The translations under genes and the position numbers were made by a program. This document shows, piece by piece, positions 23,347 through 32,882 of a stretch of DNA of 64,000 nt. Position 1 is the first letter of the stretch. Every line of letters begins with the position of its first letter. The DNA comes from Dendrocalamus latiflorus (Eukaryota; Streptophyta; Magnoliopsida; Poales; Poaceae), in NCBI GenBank assembly GCA_017311315.1, contig CM029671.1:23496565-23560564 (forward strand), written 5' to 3'. The notes beneath the pieces are model-generated. The model searched no databases. It was not told where the DNA came from and worked only from the letters and a program-made list of their open reading frames with translations.

Positions 23347-23500
23347 CGAGGGCGCATGTGTATTTTCGGAAAAGTCAATGGTCTTTTTTCGTAAAAAACG
23401 AGGGCACATGTGTATTTTCGGAAAAGTCAAAGGTCTTTTTCGTAAAAAAACGAGGACATGTACGTAAGTAAATGAGGACCCGTACGTAATTTAGAAAACC
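23347..23500 (+). repeat. 52-bp tandem repeat, about 2.5 units
   Basis: The unit starts at 23347, recurs at 23399 and again, diverged, at 23451. Each unit holds cgagggc.catgtgtatttt, cggaaaagtcaa and ggtctttttcgtaaaaa. Further cggaaaa and gcaaaaagg words follow up to 23620, next to a very GC-rich patch (23640-23700). Confidence 0.75.
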
Positions 23501-23739
23501 GCGGGGGGCTATCCTGCAAAGTGAAGGGGCTAAAAAAACTAACAGGGGCCTTTTCGCGAGAACCAAGGACCTTTACGTAATTTCGGAAAAATGTAGAGAC
23601 TTTTTTGCAAAAAGGGTCCCCCGACCGTACCGAGATTCCCCTGCCACGCGCCGGCCGGAGCGCGCGCAGGGGCGACGTGGCGGGGCTCTCCGCGCGGCAA
23701 TTCCCCGGGGTATAATATGGGGATTATTCACTTTACAAG

Positions 23740-23983
23740 GAACACCAGATTTTCTTGTACAAGAGAGCTCAGATATTTGTTGCTGATTTGTGGGGCGCTT
23801 TTAAGGGACAAAACTATGGCGAGTTCTACAACATCAACTCCACCATATTTGCCGACTATATTACTCCTGCTGTACTGAGGGAGCTTGGCATGCTGTGCCT
23901 GGAAGTGAAGAGAAGTTGATATACGTGCTTGTTCTGTCATGACGTGGAAAAAATGGGAGCCCATCAACGAAAAGTTTGAGCAG
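23740..23983 (+). pseudogene. Decayed exon of a queuosine salvage glycosylase (DUF2419)
   Basis: The frame reads FLYKRAQIFVADLWGAF, then GEFYNINSTIFADYITP and AVLRELG. These match the conserved core of the DUF2419 / QNG1 family, which removes the queuine base from queuosine 5'-phosphate for salvage. After the RELG stretch, family sequence is missing and the frame is lost. A second conserved piece, VDIRACSV, follows in another frame. The fragment ends in CAG followed by gtatgc, a good donor site, so it keeps an exon boundary. Relative to the family it also lacks one residue near TIFADY. No neighbouring exons are recognisable, so this is a gene fragment or relic and not a working gene. Confidence 0.7.
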
Positions 23984-24062
23984 GTATGCACATCTGCATC
24001 GTATTATTTATCTATTTTTTGAACGAACACATTTGAGATGCTGCTTGATTGAGTTGAAATAA

Positions 24063-24310
24063 GGTAGTTTTTTGCTAGAATCGTACTGTATCATGTTGAA
24101 ATTATACTGTATCTGATGGTGACTTATTTAGCGTAACTAAATTTAAAAAAGTTAAAAATAAAAAAACATATTAGCCTATCATAGACAATCTAAACGAATA
24201 CGGGATGAAAAGAACCGGCAAAAAAAACTAAAAAAACCAAAAAATTAGGAAAAAAATAAAATTTAAGAATAGTAAAAATTAAGTTAGAAGCTAGAGGTTT
24301 AAGCCGAAAC
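24063..24310 (+). repeat. AT-rich MITE-like family, copy B
   Basis: This copy has the family words in order: ttatttagcgtaa, attagcctatca, aacgaatacggg, aagaaccggc, agaatagta and aagccgaaac. It is diverged from copy A but colinear over about 240 bp. Confidence 0.6.
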
Positions 24311-24618
24311 GAGCGAGAACTGCATCAGTTTCGCCTGAGACTTTCACGCCATTCATTTTGTGACCTGCACCCATGGTAGGTATAAAGGTCGTGTTACTCA
24401 AATTAACAATTGCAACTTGCAGGTAAGTTTTATTACTCTGTCACCGAAAGAGATCAGGTCAGTTCATTAGGTCTTGATCAGTGCACAGTCAAAAGAAGTT
24501 AACAAATGTAGGCAAACAGAAATTCTCTCTTCTGCTTTGAAGCATAAAGCAGTCAATGTGGCCATGCAACTTGGAACTTACGTTTGGTCTTCTTGCTCTT
24601 GTATTTTCTTGGCAGCTT

Positions 24619-25317
24619 CGAATTTTGGACGCTTTTGGCACTGTAGTACCCGGAAATTCCAAAAATAGCACCGGTGAAAACGAAATTCCAATTCTAGCCC
24701 CCCGCCGACCGCACCACTGAACCAGAAAGCGACACGCGTGTGTGGTGCGGCCGGGGAGCGCACCACACCTGAGTGGTGCGGTCCCCGACCGCACCACACC
24801 CCTGCCACGCGTGTGGTGCGGCGCCAGAGTGCACCACTCATGTGTGGTGCGGAAAATTAGGATTTTAATTGAAGTGTATATGCAATTGTAAAGTTATTTT
24901 TTTAAATAAAAATTTATGTGTATATAAAAAATGATGTGTGAAAAAAATATGAATTTGAAGTGGAGTCCACTTTAGTGCTTGTGTAATTAGTTGTGCAATT
25001 TTGAAAATTAAAAATATTGGTTGGTAGAGTACGAACGAAATTTATGTGAAGTAACGATTAGTGTTTTTGTGATTTTCATATATTGCTAACCGTGAAAAAT
25101 GTGTTCAACTGACAATAACAAATTTCAACCGTTCTACGATCAATCACATCACTTACCACTTTATATATCGACCGTTCTACGATCAATCGTTCCTACAAAA
25201 AATTTACCTAAACATAAACTTCTATTATGCAAAAAAAAATTTATGCATCTACAACTTACATTGAACATAAACTTCTATTACAACTTCTATTACATTGCAC
25301 ATAAGCGTCCAAAATTC
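24619..25317. mobile_element. Non-autonomous DNA transposon with 15-bp TIRs and 8-bp TSD
   Basis: The left end CGAATTTTGGACGCTT (24619-24634) and right end AAGCGTCCAAAATTC (25303-25317) are inverted repeats, perfect over 15 bp. GGCAGCTT flanks both sides (24611-24618 and 25318-25325), an 8-bp target duplication typical of hAT-like insertion. The 0.7-kb interior has no coding capacity. It carries a GC-rich inverted-repeat array near the left end and an AT-rich right half with short direct repeats (cgttctacgatcaatc, acataaacttctatta). No transposase is present, so it would depend on another element. Confidence 0.8.
24709..24852. repeat. Alternating inverted array of a 9-bp word
   Basis: The word GTGGTGCGG occurs four times forward (24742, 24773, 24813, 24844). 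Its reverse form CCGCACCAC, or a one- or two-base variant, also occurs four times (24709, 24758, 24789, 24829). The eight sites strictly alternate reverse, forward, reverse, forward. Most centre-to-centre spacings are 15-16 bp. Neighbouring pairs can form hairpins. Subterminal position in a transposon suggests transposase-binding repeats. Confidence 0.9.
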
Positions 25318-25319
25318 GG

Positions 25320-25628
25320 CAGCTTCTGAGCATTGACATGGATCTTTGGCTCTGGTCGTGCGGCGTTCAGAACATGGCGATGTCCCATCACCGCACCCTC
25401 TCAATGTACTACTGAAGCCAGCAGCAGCTGCACTGCACCCTCTCTGGTCAAAAGAACGGCCGTGTCTTTTCCTGTAGCTGCTGTATGTACTGAATACTGA
25501 TGTTTTGTCGCTCCGGGAGGTGGAAGGAAAATTTTCTAGGAGAGACCTTCAAATCTCACCTAAGAGCATCTCCAACAGTATGAGCTAGTTACTAGCTCTA
25601 AGATAACTTCTCCAATAGTACTAACTTT
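25320..25628. other. Non-coding left flank of copia-2
   Basis: No gene is seen. From about 25563 the DNA resembles a small MITE, with gagcatctccaacagt and repeated agctagttactagctctaa words. Copia-2 interrupts it; the same DNA resumes after 32330. Confidence 0.45.
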
Positions 25629-26071
25629 TGTTAGTAGCCTTAAACATCATGCATGTCATTATCTGCTAGTCTAGCATCTAGAACACCTAGGCTTAAGGGG
25701 ATAGGGATGACTCACGGTCGCCGATGAACGCCATTATCGGAAGACCCGTGCCTGCGTGATGCAGGCGTGAGGTAGAGTCGGTGAAGCGGTTCAGAGGGTC
25801 GTCGCCGGCGAGGTCCTGCAGTGGCGGCGCCGGCCTTCCCGTTGCTAGCAGCGCTTAGGAGATCGGATTGCTTAAGGTTTTGTTCGGGGCTTTGGTTCTC
25901 ACCGGGAAAACACGTCAACCAGGAGAGGCCGGAGCTCCTAACCTTTTATATGGCGCTGCGCAACGGGGGACCGTAACCATAATCGGTTAGCCCCCCCGAT
26001 CAGGGCGCTTAGACGTGGGGTGAGCCCACGTCCTCCTCATCCGGCCGTTTGGCCTAGATCAATATCCAACA
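25629..26071 (-). repeat. 3' LTR of copia-2
   Basis: 443 bp, downstream copy in the element's orientation. It differs from the other LTR only at the word tagacgtgggg (tagacatgggg in the right copy), a CpG-type transition. Confidence 0.97.
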
Positions 26072-26083
26072 TTCTCCCCCTTG
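26072..26083 (-). promoter_or_regulatory. Polypurine tract of copia-2
   Basis: On the minus strand AAGGGGGAGAA abuts the 3' LTR, as expected for the plus-strand primer. Confidence 0.85.
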
Positions 26084-26262
26084 ATCGTAAGGCTAAACAT
26101 CATAAGCCCTCTCTCAATAAAAGTTCACACCAAAGTAATGCATCACAACAGTCAATTAAATACTGCTGGACATCAGTACTTATAGTGCTTCATTCTATAT
26201 CGATTGGATAACATAATACTTCATGGGAGTTGGTTACTTTATATGGTCCTCTTATTCCAGGA

Positions 26263-29200
26263 TCACAGGCTCTCCAATAAACCCATGCCGGCAACATGAT
26301 CACGAAAAATATTGGGTGGTAAGCCTTTTGTGAGCGGATCCGCAAGCATAAATTTAGTTCCAATATGCTCAACCTTAATTGTTTGATCCTGGACTCTATC
26401 TTTCACAACATGATACTTTATATCAATGTGCTTGGCAGCTGCACTTGACTTGTTGTTACTCGAATAGAAAACTGCGGGTTGATTGTCGCAGTACAAAATG
26501 AGTGGTCTAGAAATGCTGTCTACCACTCTCAATCCCGGGATAAAGTTCTTAAGCCATACAGCCTGCCCGATAGCCTCATAACATGCCACAAATTCAGCCT
26601 GCATTGTCGACGATGCAGTAAGTGTTTGCTTTACACTTTTCCATGAAATTGCTGCTCCTGCGAGGGTGAAAATATAACCTGATGTGGATTTCTTAGTGTC
26701 TTTACACCCCGCAAAATCAGCATCAGAATAACCGACAACCTCAAGGTTATCGCATTTTCTATATGTGAGCATGTGACCTTTAGTGCCTTGCATATAGCGC
26801 AGGACTTTCTTAACGGCTTTCCAGTGGTCCGGTCCTGGATTTGACTGATATCTGCCAAGCATCCCGGTAACAAAAGCTAAATCAGGGCGCGTACATACTT
26901 GAGCATACATAATACTTCCGACAGCAGAAGCGTAAGGTATAGCCTTCATCTGATCAGATTCATAGTCATTCTTTGGGCATTGAAATTTTCCAAACTTATC
27001 GCCCTTAACAATAGGAGCAGGCGAGGCAGAGCATTTATGCATATTGTATCTCTTTAGTACTCTGTCAATGTATGCCTTTTGAGATAAACCTAATGTTCCT
27101 TTGGACCTATCTCGGTGAATTTCAATACCAAGAACATAAGATGCTTCACCGAGATCCTTCATATCAAAATTGGACGAGAGAAATCTTTTAGTTTCTCGCA
27201 GCATGTCCACACTGTTGCTGGCCAATAATATATCGTCCACATAAAGTATTAAGAAGATGTAATTACTCCCCCTGAACTTAACATATGTACAATTATCAAC
27301 ATCATTCTCCTTAAATCCAAATTTCCTTATGACTTCATCAAACTTGAGGTACCATTGCCTAGAAGCTTGCTTCAGGCCATATATGGATTTCCTTAGCTTG
27401 CATCCTAAATGTTCCTCGCCTTCCACAACAAAACCTTCCGGTTGTGTCATGTAAACGTCTTCATACAAGTCTCCATTCAGGAATGCAGTCTTAACGTCCA
27501 TTTGGTGCAACTCTAAATCGAAATGTGCTGTGAGCGCCATTATGATTCTAAATGAATCTTTGGTTGAGACAGGCGAAAAGGTTTCATTATAGTCAATGCC
27601 TTCTCTTTGTGTAAAACCTTTCGCTACAAGTCTCGCCTTAAACCTTTCGATGTTCCCTTTGGAGTCACGTTTTGTTTTGTAGACCCATTTGCAGCCCACT
27701 GTTTTGGCTCCATTAGGAATTTCTACTAAGTCCCATACACCATTATCGCCCATAGACTTAATTTCATCTTTCATAGCATCTAGCCATTTAGATGAATCCT
27801 TATTCTTCATTGCTTCCTTATAAGAGCTAGGATCATCTGCCTTCCCAAGATCATCCTCATTCAAGTAAACCTCATAATCACTTGGGATAGCAGATCTCCT
27901 CACTCGTTGTGATCTCCTGACAGGTTCATTAGTAGGCTCATTAGGTTGTTCATTAATTGTCACAGAGGGCTGTGAAGGCTCAGCATTAGGTATTGCACTT
28001 GTATTTTCAGAGCCCTCAACAGAAGGAGTAGCCACAGAATTAACTGGAGATGCAACAGGAGTTGCAACTACAGGGTCAACTATGGGCACAACCACTTGGG
28101 GCACAGGAAAATCAGTCTGTCGGATTACCGGTGAAGCAACATAAATCCGTTTCTCCTCAAGATCAATTTTCCTGGGCTCCAAGTCCCCACTGATGCCATC
28201 ATTTTCCAAGAACACAGCGTGTCTTGTTTCTACAAATTTTGTGGTACGATCTGGACAATAGAATCGGTACCCTTTAGACCTGTCAGGGTAGCCAATAAAA
28301 TGGCAACTCACAGTCTTGAGATCTAATTTCCCAATATGTGGGTTAAATATTTTAGCTTCAGCTGCACAACCCCACACATGGAGGTAGTTCAAACTAGGTT
28401 TTCTCCCAGTCCATAATTCATAAGGTGTTTTAGGCACCGATTTACTAGGAACCCGATTGAGTATATGTGCAGCGGTCTTTAATGCTTCCATCCATAACTT
28501 TACAGGCAAAGTGGAGTAGCTCAACATACTTCGAACCATGTCCATAAGTGTGCGGTTTCTTCTTTCCGCAACTCCATTTTGCTGGGGATCACCAGGCATT
28601 GAATACTGGGCGACTATACCATTTTCTTGTAGAAACCTGGCAAAAGGACCAGGAATCTGCCCATAAGTTGCGTGTCGCCCATAATACTCTCCCCCACGAT
28701 CCGAGCGCACTACTTTAATCTTTAGATTGTGCTGATTTTCAACTTCAGTCTTAAATATCTTAAATTTATCAAGTGCCTCCGATCTCTCTTTAATAGGATA
28801 GATATAGCCATAACGTGAGTAATCATCAGTGAACGTAATAAAAGAATCATAGCCATCCACTGATGTCACAGGGAAAGGACCACATATGTCAGTATGAATT
28901 AATTCCAAAATCCCTGTGCTTCGAGTAGCACCTTTCTTTATTTGCTTTACATACTTGCCTTTGATACAATCGAGGCAATGATCATTCGAATCATTAAAGT
29001 CTAAAGGGTGGAGAATTTCATCTTTAATGAGACGTTCAATTCTCCCCCTCGAAATGTGGCCTAAACGACAGTGCCACAATTTCGACAAAGTTTCATCAAT
29101 TCGCTTACGTTTTTTATTCTCATCACACACATTCATGGATATAGGAGAATCTTGCAGGGATAACATATAAAGCTTGTCGTGTCGGATGGCATGGCCAACA

Positions 29201-30372
29201 TTATCATTATTGAAATAAATCAAACACATTCCGTGTCCAAAATTACAAGAATATCCATCATTATCTAATAATGAAATGGAAATTAAGTTTCTTCTCATCG
29301 AGGGAACATAAAGAACATCATTAAGTTTCATTACAAAACCATTATTCAAAACTAAAGAAACCGATCCAATAGCTTGAATTTCGGCTTCCATCCCATTAGC
29401 CACTCTAAGGCTTCTTTCCCCTCTGAGACTTCTCAACATATGGAATCCCTGCAAGGAATTCGTAACGTGCACAGTGGCACCAGAATCAATCCACCAAGAA
29501 TTTATAGGAAAATCAGCATAAAATGCTTCATCAACAAAAGTGATTTCATAAGTACCTTTCTTGGCGAGCCATTTCAGCCATCCAGGACAATCATCTTTGA
29601 AATGGTCCTTCGACTGACAAAAGTAACATTCACCACTTTTCTTCTGTTCATTTGAGCTCCCAGGTCCTGAAGCATTTTTAGGCGCCTTAGGATGCTGTGG
29701 GTGCTGTGGCTTCTGTGGCTTCTGATAAGGGGAGTAGGTTTGCTCCTTCTTTCCCTTTCCTTTGTAGCCACCTCTATTTCTAGAGGGACCAGCCTTATTT
29801 GAGGAGCCGACTTGATTCACAAAATCAGTAGCCCCCTCAGCCTTGAGCCTCTCTTCCTCCTGTGAAACATTAGCGATCAACTCGCTCATGGTCCACTTGT
29901 CCTTAATGGTGTTGTAGTTCACCTTGAAAGCTTCAAATTGCTTGGGAAGAGACATCATAATGTAATGGACAACAAAACCATCAGAGATAGCCATGTCCAT
30001 TGTCTTAAGTCTGGCAGCAATATTGATTATTGTCATAATGTGCTCACGAACATTTCCAGTACCATTGTACTTGGTGTTCATGAGCCTGTGCATCAGTGTG
30101 GTAGCATAAACTTTAGAGGACCCCTTAAAGTGATCCTCGATGGAGGACAAATAGTCCTTTACCCTTTCCTTTTCAGGGATTGCTCCCCTTATGGCCTCAC
30201 TGATAGAGTTTTTCATCACAGCAAGTGAAACACGGTTAGACCGCTCCCACTTCTCAGCATTAGCTTTATATTCCTTCATTTTGTCATCATAATTGTCCTC
30301 CCCTTCAGTAGGAGCGACGGGCTCATCGAATCTGAACGCGTAGTCCAGATCCAAGAGCTGAAAAGTCGTCAT
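26263..30372 (-). CDS. copia-2 gag-pol polyprotein, intact
   Basis: 1369 aa. Gag covers about residues 1-240, with the zinc knuckle CX2CX4HX4C at C249-C262. The protease site WWIDSGA has DSG at 296-298. The integrase finger has H434, H439, C466 and C469, and its catalytic D494, D558 and E603 are present. The reverse transcriptase (about 885-1130) includes QMDVKTAFLNGDLYEDVYM and YVDD (1044-1047). RNase H (about 1230-1369) has YSDADFAG and LYCDNQPA. No frameshift or stop is seen. The first ATG is 30372, but gag-like residues (AIEPLNGSNFQKWKFTL) continue in frame upstream to a TAA at 30463-30465 with no other ATG. The true start may therefore lie on a spliced leader, or the start may have been lost. 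Confidence 0.95.
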   Translation of the reverse strand: MTTFQLLDLDYAFRFDEPVAPTEGEDNYDDKMKEYKANAEKWERSNRVSLAVMKNSISEAIRGAIPEKERVKDYLSSIEDHFKGSSKVYATTLMHRLMNTKYNGTGNVREHIMTIINIAARLKTMDMAISDGFVVHYIMMSLPKQFEAFKVNYNTIKDKWTMSELIANVSQEEERLKAEGATDFVNQVGSSNKAGPSRNRGGYKGKGKKEQTYSPYQKPQKPQHPQHPKAPKNASGPGSSNEQKKSGECYFCQSKDHFKDDCPGWLKWLAKKGTYEITFVDEAFYADFPINSWWIDSGATVHVTNSLQGFHMLRSLRGERSLRVANGMEAEIQAIGSVSLVLNNGFVMKLNDVLYVPSMRRNLISISLLDNDGYSCNFGHGMCLIYFNNDNVGHAIRHDKLYMLSLQDSPISMNVCDENKKRKRIDETLSKLWHCRLGHISRGRIERLIKDEILHPLDFNDSNDHCLDCIKGKYVKQIKKGATRSTGILELIHTDICGPFPVTSVDGYDSFITFTDDYSRYGYIYPIKERSEALDKFKIFKTEVENQHNLKIKVVRSDRGGEYYGRHATYGQIPGPFARFLQENGIVAQYSMPGDPQQNGVAERRNRTLMDMVRSMLSYSTLPVKLWMEALKTAAHILNRVPSKSVPKTPYELWTGRKPSLNYLHVWGCAAEAKIFNPHIGKLDLKTVSCHFIGYPDRSKGYRFYCPDRTTKFVETRHAVFLENDGISGDLEPRKIDLEEKRIYVASPVIRQTDFPVPQVVVPIVDPVVATPVASPVNSVATPSVEGSENTSAIPNAEPSQPSVTINEQPNEPTNEPVRRSQRVRRSAIPSDYEVYLNEDDLGKADDPSSYKEAMKNKDSSKWLDAMKDEIKSMGDNGVWDLVEIPNGAKTVGCKWVYKTKRDSKGNIERFKARLVAKGFTQREGIDYNETFSPVSTKDSFRIIMALTAHFDLELHQMDVKTAFLNGDLYEDVYMTQPEGFVVEGEEHLGCKLRKSIYGLKQASRQWYLKFDEVIRKFGFKENDVDNCTYVKFRGSNYIFLILYVDDILLASNSVDMLRETKRFLSSNFDMKDLGEASYVLGIEIHRDRSKGTLGLSQKAYIDRVLKRYNMHKCSASPAPIVKGDKFGKFQCPKNDYESDQMKAIPYASAVGSIMYAQVCTRPDLAFVTGMLGRYQSNPGPDHWKAVKKVLRYMQGTKGHMLTYRKCDNLEVVGYSDADFAGCKDTKKSTSGYIFTLAGAAISWKSVKQTLTASSTMQAEFVACYEAIGQAVWLKNFIPGLRVVDSISRPLILYCDNQPAVFYSSNNKSSAAAKHIDIKYHVVKDRVQDQTIKVEHIGTKFMLADPLTKGLPPNIFRDHVAGMGLLESL

Positions 30373-31863
30373 AAGTGTGAACTTCCATTTCTGGAAGTTA
30401 CTACCATTAAGTGGCTCAATAGCATTTACATGAGCGGAAACAGAAGCAGCTGAATTTTTTTTTTAAATTACATTAGGAAAAACGCATAATTAATTTGCAT
30501 GAAAATTAATCTTACGTTGGTATGATTAACAACATGCTCATAAGAATTTTTCGCATCACCGTTGGGCAGAAACGAAAAATTTAACATAAATTATTGCATG
30601 CAATTACAATTAACGTTGGTCAAAGAGTAATAGCATGAATAAAATAAATATAATTGAGTACATGCAATTACAATTAACGTTGGTCAAAATGTAATAGCAT
30701 GTAAAATTAAATACAGCCCTCCAATTGAATTTCCCGTTGGTTCCATTCAATTAGGGGCAGAACATTACGCAGCGGAAAAGTGCATTATATTTTTCAGCAG
30801 CTTGGCAACATTTTCCGTTAATAATTTCATAAGAGACATCATTAATCATTGATTAAACATGAGATAAACCATAAATACATGAAATATATAAAATTATGTG
30901 CTGCTGGGCCAAAACAAATTCATAAGAAGGCCAACATGAAAGGGAAATAACAAAAAATAGCCCATAGCCAAAATCCGGCCTAAATAGGTATTTAACCCAT
31001 GGGAACCTTGGGGTCCAAAACTCCCGCACGGCCTAAAATCAGATCAGCCCAAAATTGCACGCACGGCCCATAAACATCGCGCAGCCCATAAAATTTCCAG
31101 CCACGCGCGGCCCAAAAAAAAAATCCCTCACGCGGCCCATAAGAACGACGACCGTCCGATCAGATCGGACGGCCGAGAGCGCGTTGCGGCCGGGACAAAA
31201 CCCCGCAACCCTAACCCTAACGCCCAAAACACCAGCCTCCACCCGAAATATTCGGATCTGAGCGGCGGGGCGCAGCGCGCGCAAGGCGCTAGGCGGCGGC
31301 GAGCAGCGGCAGCGCGGAGCAGCCGTGCGCGCAAGAGGGCGGCGGAGCGGCCAGGCGCGCAAGAGGGCGGCGGCAGGCCGCGACGGGGCGGAGCGGCGAC
31401 CCGAGGCAGCGTGGCGGCGGCCCGAACGCGGCACGGCGACGGCCTGAGAGGCGCGGCATCGGCCGACGGAGGGCGGCCCCGAGCGGAGCTGTGGCGCGCG
31501 GAGCGGTGGCACCCTCGGGGCGGCCAGCGTCGGCGGCTCATGCGGCGCCCGCGCAGACCGGATGCGGCTCCGGGGCGGAGCGGCGGCGGCCCCGAAGTGG
31601 CGGCGCTCCGGCGGCGCCGAAACGGCGGCGGCGGCCCAAAACCGTAAGCCCCTGGTCCCCCTTTTTTTTTATTTGCCGATCCGAGAGTTTCAGTTGGGGA
31701 TTTTTGCCAAAGATGTGATTCACCTCCTTCTAAATGCTAAAACCCACCGATTAAACTTAGATCCAAAACTTTAAACATAAATCCGAGCCTCAAGGACAAG
31801 ATTAACATTAGGTTAAAACCCTAATCCGAGACATAAGCATGCACTAGGGTTCTAGGAAGACTA
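30373..31863 (-). other. Long leader of copia-2
   Basis: About 1.5 kb separates the primer-binding site from the first gag ATG. It has an AT-rich half (30470-31000) with repeated caattaacgttggtcaaa words and a strongly GC-rich part (31140-31640). Minus-strand frames of 137-157 codons in the GC-rich part have no domain and follow base composition. Confidence 0.7.
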
Positions 31864-31880
31864 GAGTCGCTCTGATACCA
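31864..31880 (-). promoter_or_regulatory. Primer-binding site of copia-2
   Basis: Minus-strand TGGTATCAGAGCGACTC begins two bases inside the 5' LTR boundary and matches the plant initiator-Met tRNA complement. Confidence 0.92.
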
Positions 31881-31882
31881 AA

Positions 31883-32325
31883 TGTTAGTAGCCTTAAACA
31901 TCATGCATGTCATTATCTGCTAGTCTAGCATCTAGAACACCTAGGCTTAAGGGGATAGGGATGACTCACGGTCGCCGATGAACGCCATTATCGGAAGACC
32001 CGTGCCTGCGTGATGCAGGCGTGAGGTAGAGTCGGTGAAGCGGTTCAGAGGGTCGTCGCCGGCGAGGTCCTGCAGTGGCGGCGCCGGCCTTCCCGTTGCT
32101 AGCAGCGCTTAGGAGATCGGATTGCTTAAGGTTTTGTTCGGGGCTTTGGTTCTCACCGGGAAAACACGTCAACCAGGAGAGGCCGGAGCTCCTAACCTTT
32201 TATATGGCGCTGCGCAACGGGGGACCGTAACCATAATCGGTTAGCCCCCCCGATCAGGGCGCTTAGACATGGGGTGAGCCCACGTCCTCCTCATCCGGCC
32301 GTTTGGCCTAGATCAATATCCAACA
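31883..32325 (-). repeat. 5' LTR of copia-2
   Basis: 443 bp, promoter copy. On the minus strand a TATAAAAGG box lies at about 32196-32204, so U3 is the right part. ACTTT follows at 32326-32330. Confidence 0.97.
32195..32206 (-). promoter_or_regulatory. LTR promoter TATA box of copia-2
   Basis: Minus-strand ATATAAAAGG in the 5' LTR; the same word occurs in the other LTR near 25946. Confidence 0.7.
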
Positions 32326-32330
32326 ACTTT

Positions 32331-32814
32331 TAGCACATAGCTCATAACATAAATAGTCTCACATGACACTCTCACATAATCTTGGAATGTGTGTATGAGA
32401 CTAGCTCTTGATCAAGAGATAGCTTTTCTCCCTCTTCTATTAAAATATAAAATAATATGCTTAGAGCTAACTCATAAGTCACTATTAGGGCATCTCCAAT
32501 GGTCTGAGTCAGCTAGCTATATGCATGTACATATCAACATATATCCTATGTGGAGGAAAGAGAGTATGCAAAAAAAATCGAGCCAGCTTTTCCTTAAGCA
32601 CTAGTCTATAACGCCAAACGAGGCAGCCTCTATAAATTATGTGTGTGCATGTAAGCATCAAATAGTTATCCTTATTGTTGTAGGGGTGGCCCCCACCTAA
32701 GCCCAGCAGGCCTGTTAGGAGGTTATAAGAACCAGAGTAACATGAGTAATGACTCAAATGCCCCTAAGGGGGATGTATGGATGTAAGGGCATAATTGTAA
32801 AATTATACTTCGTA

Positions 32815-32882
<68 letters not shown>

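Larger units (their letters stand above)
25629..32325 (-). mobile_element. Full-length, very young Ty1-copia element copia-2
   Basis: The element is 6697 bp, transcribed leftwards. Its 443-bp LTRs (25629-26071 and 31883-32325) begin TGTT and end AACA, and differ at one base by eye. The 5-bp duplication ACTTT flanks it (25624-25628 and 32326-32330). A primer-binding site, a polypurine tract and a 1369-codon gag-pol frame without stops are present. Everything needed for autonomy looks intact except a question over the gag start codon. The near-identical LTRs place the insertion very recently. Confidence 0.97.

Noticed and set aside
31039..31541. Minus-strand frames in the copia-2 leader as a captured gene
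   Set aside because: They are arginine/alanine/proline-rich products of high GC with no recognisable domain.
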